A stretch of 8,349 nucleotides of DNA from positions 1 through 8,349 of the forward strand of contig JAFGTU010000380.1 of assembly GCA_016933985.1 (NCBI GenBank), in the 5' to 3' direction. The DNA is from Sedimentisphaerales bacterium. Its GTDB lineage: Bacteria > Planctomycetota > Phycisphaerae > Sedimentisphaerales > Anaerobacaceae. The notes below the pieces were generated by a model that was not told where the DNA came from, did no database searches, and was given only the letters and a program-made list of their open reading frames with translations. This document shows, piece by piece, positions 1 through 4,201 of this stretch (within the stretch, counting starts at the first letter, position 1; every line of letters starts with the position of its first letter). The position numbers and the translations under genes were made by a program.

Positions 1-806
1 CCATCGCCGACGGTCGTTACGACGAAGTAATGGCCGGCGTGGACGAACGCGCCGCCAAGACAGAGGCCAAGCGCTGGCTTGACGAGGCAGAAGGTACTCT
101 CGAACCGAATGAGCAGGACGTCCTCAAGGCCGCCAGGGCCGGTCTGACCTTGGACCGACTAATTGCTGAGAACCGCGCTGATGGTCTATGCGTTGGAACT
201 TGCATGGGCTGGCTGTTGCGAGGTTTTCCCTGTCTGGGGTTCTCACGCCTGAACGACCGCGGAATCCCTGCCGCCTGCGACGGAGACATGGACTGCCTGC
301 TGACCATGCTGATCTTCCAACACGCGCTCAACCAGGCTGGTTTTCTGGGCAATGCCGGTGGTGTTGACACCGCCAAGAACGCCTTTCATCTGTCTCACTG
401 CTCGGCCCCGCTGAGAATGGAGGGGCCGGCGAGCGCGAAGGCGCCCTATCTGCTCCGTCGTCACGCCGAGGTCCGTGGCGGTGCCGTTACCGAGGTGCAT
501 TATCGCATCGGGCAAAAGATCACCTTCACCAAATTGGTCCACCTCGACACTCTGCTGATGTTCACCGGTACGATTATTGACGTCCCAAAGGTCCCGAAAG
601 GCGAGGAACGAGGCTGCCGGACCGAACTTGTGGCCCAGGTGGACGACGCGGACAGGCTGCTGGCCAATTGGGGCGGCGGAGCGCTCGGCGAAAGCGTAAA
701 AGACTACTATGCCTCTCTGCACCGCGTCGCCTACTATGGCGACCATACCCGGAGCATTCGTCACTTGGCTCACTTGATGGGCCTGAAGGTTGTGCAGGAA
801 GCCTGA
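1..806 (+). CDS. Sugar isomerase-like protein (L-fucose/L-arabinose isomerase C-terminal type), 5'-truncated
   Basis: The reading frame is open from the first bases of the window (codons in phase from base 3) and ends at TGA 804-806. The internal ATG at 30 is unlikely to be the true start, because the upstream codons read as continuous protein (IADGRYDEV). The visible 267 residues resemble the C-terminal half of the L-fucose/L-arabinose isomerase superfamily, which interconverts aldoses and ketoses with a divalent metal in the cytoplasm. Counting from the ATG at 30, the clues are ACDGD (82-86), a hydrophobic stretch leading to FLGN (105-108), HLSHCSAPL (120-128) and a C-terminal HRVAYYGDH segment (231-239). 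In characterised FucI the metal site uses Glu, Asp and His. Here the first position appears to be Asp84, with Asp113 and His123 or His231 as candidates for the others; this alignment is by eye. Substrate cannot be assigned. The missing N-terminal half and any operon partners lie to the left of the window. Confidence 0.7.
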   Translation, partial: IADGRYDEVMAGVDERAAKTEAKRWLDEAEGTLEPNEQDVLKAARAGLTLDRLIAENRADGLCVGTCMGWLLRGFPCLGFSRLNDRGIPAACDGDMDCLLTMLIFQHALNQAGFLGNAGGVDTAKNAFHLSHCSAPLRMEGPASAKAPYLLRRHAEVRGGAVTEVHYRIGQKITFTKLVHLDTLLMFTGTIIDVPKVPKGEERGCRTELVAQVDDADRLLANWGGGALGESVKDYYASLHRVAYYGDHTRSIRHLAHLMGLKVVQEA

Positions 807-897
807 CGCCGGCAGTCAAGGACTAATCCGAATCAACTGATAGCCGCAGGTCAGGACTCAAATATTTTGTTCCAACGCCTGCCTCCTCTTGTCCATC
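807..897. other. Convergent intergenic gap
   Basis: These 91 bp separate the stop of the isomerase-like gene from the stop of agmatinase. A bidirectional terminator would be expected. The only structure seen is a short imperfect inverted repeat, CCTGAC/GTCAAGG, around 802-821, which includes the isomerase stop codon and has no clear T-run after it. I do not call a terminator. Confidence 0.5.
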
Positions 898-1752
898 TTA
901 TCCTCTAAACTTGTAGGTCAACAGCTTGTAAATAAGCTTGGCTGCCAGGAAATCAGGGGCCTTATTTCTTGGGTTGGGGCACAACTCAACGACATCGCAA
1001 CCCACGACCTCTTTCTTGGCGATGACGCCCTCCAGAAGACTCAAGACCGGATACCACGATAATCCCCCGGGTTCGGGAGTGCCCGTTGACGGCATAATGG
1101 AAGGATCGAATACATCCAGATCAATCGTGACATAGACCTTGTCGGCCAATTTGGCGACGACGTCTTCTATCCATTCGGTTTTGTCATGAATATCCCTGGC
1201 AAAAAATACTCGACTCAGATCGAGAATCTTCTTCTCCTCGGAGCTCATGCTTCTTATGCCCACCTGCACGATGGGACACAACTCTTTGACCCTGGCCATA
1301 ACGCAGGCATGGTTGAACTTGGTTCCTTCGTACTGGTCTCTCAGGTCGGCGTGAGCGTCAAGCTGCAATACGCACAGAGAACTGTGGTTCTCGGCGTGCG
1401 CCTGTACGGAGCCTATAGCCACGGAGTGTTCGCCGCCGACAACAACCGGAAATCTCCCATGGTCAACGTGTTTCTGGACCTTCTGCCTGACCACTTGTAT
1501 CATATCGACGGGGAACAGGTCTCTCTCAATCGGTTCGTCCGTTATTATACCCTTTTGATAGACCTCGGAATCCGTTTCAATATCATAAAGCTCCATGTTT
1601 CCGGATGCCTCTATTATCGCGTCCGGGCCTTCGTCGGCGCCTTTGACCCACGTGCTTGTTTGGTCATAAGAGGCTGGAATTATCGCTATCTTCGCATCTT
1701 CAGGGTTACGATATTCTTGCGGCAAATATCCGAAACCTGCAACTTGTGCCAT
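898..1752 (-). CDS. speB: Agmatinase (ureohydrolase family)
   Basis: A complete 284-residue ureohydrolase, normal length for bacterial and archaeal agmatinases. It should hydrolyse agmatine to putrescine and urea at a binuclear manganese centre in the cytoplasm. All expected metal ligands are visible: His109 in GGEHS (107-111), Asp132, His134 and Asp136 in LDAHADLRD (131-139), and Asp211 and Asp213 in IDLDVFDP (210-217), followed by TPEPGG (225-230). The C-terminal VVELCPNPRNKAPDFLAAKL segment is of agmatinase type. Agmatinase is preferred over arginase or guanidinobutyrase because the gene directly upstream encodes an arginine decarboxylase, which makes agmatine. The start at 1752 is preceded by AAGGAG (1761-1766) at 8-nt spacing. 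It is the last gene of a four-gene minus-strand cluster, 41 bp after the decarboxylase stop, and converges on the isomerase-like gene. Substrate specificity is inferred from family and context, not proven by the sequence. Confidence 0.93.
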   Translation of the reverse strand: MAQVAGFGYLPQEYRNPEDAKIAIIPASYDQTSTWVKGADEGPDAIIEASGNMELYDIETDSEVYQKGIITDEPIERDLFPVDMIQVVRQKVQKHVDHGRFPVVVGGEHSVAIGSVQAHAENHSSLCVLQLDAHADLRDQYEGTKFNHACVMARVKELCPIVQVGIRSMSSEEKKILDLSRVFFARDIHDKTEWIEDVVAKLADKVYVTIDLDVFDPSIMPSTGTPEPGGLSWYPVLSLLEGVIAKKEVVGCDVVELCPNPRNKAPDFLAAKLIYKLLTYKFRG

Positions 1753-1793
1753 TATCTATACTCCTTCTTGGTCTTTGCCCGATGGAAGCCGCC

Positions 1794-2351
1794 TCAGCGT
1801 TCTGCGTCCAGGATAAACATCGCAATGGCAAGTACCGTTGTCCAGAGGTCCTTCTTGCCAAGCGCTGTTTGGGTAATATTGGATGTCCTGATTATCAGCC
1901 CGCTGGCCCTGTAAACCTGCTCTTTTTCGGACCAGGCCTGATTAGAGTCAACTTCTATATCCAAGGTCGTGCCAAGCATTTCAGCGGCGAGGTCTTCGGC
2001 CATATCCGCTGCGCTCTGTTGAGTCATTCCGTAGCCGTGGACCTCACTGAGATATCCCCACATGTTCTTATCCTTCGGAATAGCCAGCCCGACCGAGGCG
2101 CCAACCATTCTGCCGTGCTCATTTGTGTCGGCCCGAGCCATAACGGAGTAGCATATTTCGCCCGGTATCAGCTTCGTGAGGCCCTTCTCTCTGCTAATGA
2201 CTTTGCATTTAGGCGGCAGGATTGACGAGACCTGCACGAGGTTTTGCTGAGCTACGCCGGCCTTTCTCAACGCCGCTTCGAAAGACTGGAGCCGATACCG
2301 GTGCTGACCGACTCCTCGAGTCAGGAAAACTTGAGTAGGAACGAGATACAT
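1794..2351 (-). CDS. pdaD: Pyruvoyl-dependent arginine decarboxylase
   Basis: A complete 185-residue proenzyme, close to the usual length of the family best known from archaea such as Methanocaldococcus jannaschii and from chlamydiae. It converts L-arginine to agmatine and CO2 without pyridoxal phosphate. The family cleaves itself between two serines and turns the second into a pyruvoyl group. The site is plain here: NLVQVSSILPP at 37-47, predicting cleavage between Ser42 and Ser43. Asn37, five residues before the cleavage pair, matches the spacing of the conserved Asn in the M. jannaschii enzyme, and Glu103 in GYLSEVHGYG (99-108) is the likely catalytic Glu. The start at 2351 has GAGGAG (2360-2365) at 8-nt spacing, inside the short gap after the P-loop gene's stop at 2372. 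It sits immediately before agmatinase, so the pair makes putrescine from arginine. Histidine or lysine decarboxylation is less likely given the neighbour. Confidence 0.93.
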   Translation of the reverse strand: MYLVPTQVFLTRGVGQHRYRLQSFEAALRKAGVAQQNLVQVSSILPPKCKVISREKGLTKLIPGEICYSVMARADTNEHGRMVGASVGLAIPKDKNMWGYLSEVHGYGMTQQSAADMAEDLAAEMLGTTLDIEVDSNQAWSEKEQVYRASGLIIRTSNITQTALGKKDLWTTVLAIAMFILDAER

Positions 2352-2371
2352 GCTCTTGTCTCCTCAAAGAA

Positions 2372-3493
2372 TCAACAACTAACGATTTCGCCATCAACGA
2401 TGTTTCTCTTCTGCTTTACAGGGCTTGGGCAGAGCAGAATCCCGCCCAGCCGATTCACATCTGTCTCAACACTGTTGAATACGGGTATATTGGTAAACGC
2501 GGAAAGCTCGCGGATAAGAAGAGGCGAGCTTGAGCATACTCCGGATACCGCGTCGGGAACGAGATTAAATCTCTCTGCAAGAGTCCTCAGCCCTCCAATC
2601 GCACCGAAGGCATCATAGGAGCAGAAGATCAGTTTGTGAATCCTCTGCACGACCTGCTCAGAGCTCAGCAACATGGCAGTCTCTCGCTGAATAACGCCGT
2701 CGGCCAGCTCCACGACCCAGAAATTCTTTGGATTGTTGGCGTATTTGAGATCGAGGTTATTGAAAACATCCAGCAGCTCCGCCTCAGAGAGCATATAGGT
2801 CGAAGGATAGCCCAGATATGTAAAATCGGCATAAGGGTCGGCGCCGGCATCGTTCATGTGGAGAATATCCTTCAGGCTCGCTGTGCCCGTAACTTTCGAA
2901 GCTCGTACATTGTATCCGAGCGATCTTAACGCCCAACAACAGGCCGCCGCCGCCATACTCTTGCCGGAATTCATTGACGTTCCACACACCAGAATCATGG
3001 GCGAGCGAGGCTGTTTCTTGATTGTGCTTCTCGGTTTCACGAGGGAGCAATCCCGCGTGTTGAGGATATTGCCCCGTTCGTCGCATACATACCCAAGCAC
3101 GTTTACTCGCGTGGCGTCCTTGACCAGGGAATTCTTCGTTTTTACGACGCCGATCATTCCCGATCTGGCCAGCAGATCGGCTCCAGAGACCATCTTATCG
3201 GGAACAAGACCCTCAAAGTAGTCCGGGGCATACCTGTTCCCGAATACGAAAACGGCTTTCGTTCCGTGATGAATCTGATGTATGCGTCCTGAGGCGTTTT
3301 CGAGAGACGAGTGCTGCCCGATTCGGTCAACAATTCCATAGACAACGTCGCCCACCCTCGGCGGCTTGTCGGAAAGACAGTAGAACTTCACCTGCCTCGA
3401 CCTGACCGTGAAGGCCGCGCTTGGGAAGATCAAGCCCCTGTTAATTCGTTTAATTTCCGCACCTGTGTGCGGCGGGATCGTTGAGATAGTCAT
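2372..3493 (-). CDS. P-loop NTPase of unknown function in a polyamine operon (DUF1611/MobB-like fold suspected)
   Basis: A 373-residue protein. The frame stays open to 3703, but the ATG at 3493 is chosen because AGAAGG (3500-3505) lies 6 nt before it and because the longer version would overlap the dksA-like gene with low-complexity Arg/Pro/Ser sequence. Residues about 20-150 form a Gly- and Val-rich, probably beta-barrel-like region with a notable VFGNRYAPDYFEGLVPD segment (82-98). A P-loop domain follows: Walker A GTSMNSGKS at 171-179, then SKVTGT (199-204), DAGADPYADFTYLGYPSTY (215-233), an acidic VELADG (261-266) that could bind Mg2+, and GVCSSSPLL (318-326) near the C-terminus. The order recalls the dethiobiotin synthetase/MobB/DUF1611 group of P-loop enzymes, which use ATP or bind nucleotides in small-molecule reactions. 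I do not recognise a characterised homologue. Position between dksA-like and arginine decarboxylase (gaps 19 and 20 bp) suggests a role in arginine or polyamine metabolism, but that is inference only. Confidence 0.8.
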   Translation of the reverse strand: MTISTIPPHTGAEIKRINRGLIFPSAAFTVRSRQVKFYCLSDKPPRVGDVVYGIVDRIGQHSSLENASGRIHQIHHGTKAVFVFGNRYAPDYFEGLVPDKMVSGADLLARSGMIGVVKTKNSLVKDATRVNVLGYVCDERGNILNTRDCSLVKPRSTIKKQPRSPMILVCGTSMNSGKSMAAAACCWALRSLGYNVRASKVTGTASLKDILHMNDAGADPYADFTYLGYPSTYMLSEAELLDVFNNLDLKYANNPKNFWVVELADGVIQRETAMLLSSEQVVQRIHKLIFCSYDAFGAIGGLRTLAERFNLVPDAVSGVCSSSPLLIRELSAFTNIPVFNSVETDVNRLGGILLCPSPVKQKRNIVDGEIVSC

Positions 3494-3499
3494 CTCGTA

Positions 3500-3505
3500 C
3501 CTTCT
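3500..3505 (-). promoter_or_regulatory. Shine-Dalgarno site fixing the P-loop gene start
   Basis: On the minus strand this reads AGAAGG, 6 nt before the ATG at 3491-3493. It lies in the 19-bp gap after the dksA-like stop codon and supports the 373-residue form of the P-loop protein over the 443-residue frame that begins inside the dksA-like gene. Confidence 0.75.
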
Positions 3506-3512
3506 GGTATTG

Positions 3513-3947
3513 CTAATAGTCCGATCCATCGATAACATCATCAACATCATCTTCGCCAAGAAGCCCCATCTCAATAAGCGTGGCGCATTTGACACAGTAC
3601 CTGGCCCAGGGGATGGCCTCAAGCCGGGCCTTCGGAATCCGCTCCCCGCCGCCTTCGCAGATGCCGTAGGCGCCTTCCTCAATCCGCAGAAGCGCATCCT
3701 CAATCTCCGTGAGAAGGCGCCTCTCGCTGGCCGTCAAGCTCAGAGTATTGTCCTGCTCGAAGTTGTCGCTGCCCAGATCAGCCATGTGAAAGGGCTGATT
3801 CGACAGGTCGGTATTCGCCTGTCGCAATGCCCCATCCTCCATACTGATCACGACTTCAAGGATTTCCTTTTGCTTTGCCAACAGTAGTTGTTTGAACCGT
3901 CTTAAATCTGCGGGTCTCAAAGCATCCGGGTCATTTCTTCTTATCAT
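3513..3947 (-). CDS. DksA/TraR-family protein with an incomplete zinc finger
   Basis: A 144-residue protein of the DksA/TraR C4 zinc-finger family, whose members bind in the secondary channel of RNA polymerase or act as related regulators. The layout fits: a coiled-coil-like N-terminal helix (about 14-36), an acidic loop (DNFEQDNTLSL, 61-71), a second helix containing ERRLLTEIEDALLRIEEG (75-92), then the finger YGICEGGGERIPKARLEAIP (94-113) with YCVKCA (117-122). The family finger normally has four cysteines. Here Cys97, Cys118 and Cys121 are present but the second position is Gly100 (codon at 3648-3650), so metal binding may be altered. An acidic tail follows (GEDDVDDVIDGSDY). The ribosome site is poor: the sequence before the ATG is GGGTAGAAAATTGCC. 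It is the first gene of the polyamine cluster, 19 bp ahead of the P-loop gene. It may regulate the cluster or RNA polymerase generally; the sequence does not tell which. Confidence 0.85.
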   Translation of the reverse strand: MIRRNDPDALRPADLRRFKQLLLAKQKEILEVVISMEDGALRQANTDLSNQPFHMADLGSDNFEQDNTLSLTASERRLLTEIEDALLRIEEGAYGICEGGGERIPKARLEAIPWARYCVKCATLIEMGLLGEDDVDDVIDGSDY

Positions 3948-3965
3948 GGCAATTTTCTACCCTGT

Positions 3966-4046
3966 TTATGCTACGATTTTTATCGGCGAATCGACGTATG
4001 CCTTTACACCGTGCCGGACACACTTGCAGGCGCCCGCGGCTCTCAT
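3966..4046 (-). CDS. Possible 26-residue leader peptide upstream of the dksA-like gene
   Basis: A short ORF reading MRAAGACKCVRHGVKAYV then DSPIKIVA and TAA. It has a good Shine-Dalgarno site, AGGAG at 4052-4056, 5 nt before its ATG, which is better than the site of the dksA-like gene itself. It ends 18 nt before the dksA-like ATG and is in the same frame, separated by TAA and then TAG. It contains a Cys-Lys-Cys motif and a His, so a metal-sensing or translation-coupling leader is conceivable. ORFs of this size arise by chance often, and there is no homologue that I recognise. The evidence is only the ribosome site, the spacing and the position. Confidence 0.3.
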   Translation of the reverse strand: MRAAGACKCVRHGVKAYVDSPIKIVA

Positions 4047-4051
4047 AGTGG

Positions 4052-4056
4052 CTCCT
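4052..4056 (-). promoter_or_regulatory. Shine-Dalgarno site of the short upstream ORF
   Basis: Minus-strand AGGAG, within TTAGGAG, lies 5 nt before the ATG at 4044-4046. It is a near-consensus ribosome site in a region with no long gene, and is the main reason to consider the 26-codon ORF real. Confidence 0.35.
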
Positions 4057-4201
4057 AAGCCGGTTAGTTTTGCCGTTCTTGTAATCACAGTCTGAGTATT
4101 TCGCCAATCTTAGCCGAATATTCAACAGAAAACACGGGTTCTTGAGAATATTTTTCCATCCGATCTTTCGCCGAACAATCAACTTTTTTGTCGGAATGCC
4201 T

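Larger units (their letters stand above)
3948..4201. other. Intergenic region between the glycosidase pair and the polyamine cluster
   Basis: About 250 bp without a confident gene, more AT-rich than the flanking genes at its 4080-4200 end. Read on the minus strand it must carry the signals for the dksA-like cluster if that cluster has its own promoter. The best promoter-like strings are weak: TTGAAT near 4120 with GAAATA 17 nt on, and TTGGCG near 4105 with TACAAG 19 nt on. An imperfect inverted repeat sits at 4171-4194 just after the upstream gene's stop but has no following T-run. The only coding candidate is the 26-codon ORF listed separately. Confidence 0.5.

Noticed and set aside
243..773. 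Minus-strand ORF of 176 codons opposite the isomerase-like gene
   Set aside because: The plus-strand frame carries family-like motifs through the whole stretch; the antisense product looks like a GC-driven shadow.
802..821. Short inverted repeat at the end of the isomerase-like gene
   Set aside because: Six to seven imperfect pairs including the stop codon and no T-tract; too weak to call a terminator.
1186..2225. Long plus-strand ORFs of 242 and 189 codons opposite agmatinase and the arginine decarboxylase
   Set aside because: They lie antisense to two genes with complete family motifs and good ribosome sites, and their translations show no recognisable domain.
3494..3703. 70-residue N-terminal extension of the P-loop protein
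   Set aside because: It lies largely inside the dksA-like gene, has low-complexity Arg/Pro/Ser composition, and the ATG at 3493 has a clear ribosome site.
3931..4182. 83-codon minus-strand ORF with a TTG start overlapping the dksA-like start
   Set aside because: Very basic, no family resemblance, no ribosome site seen, and it runs out of frame into a well-supported gene.
4171..4194. Imperfect inverted repeat just after the exported protein's stop codon, as a possible terminator
   Set aside because: The stem is about 7 bp with a bulge, AT-rich, and not followed by a T-run on the minus strand.
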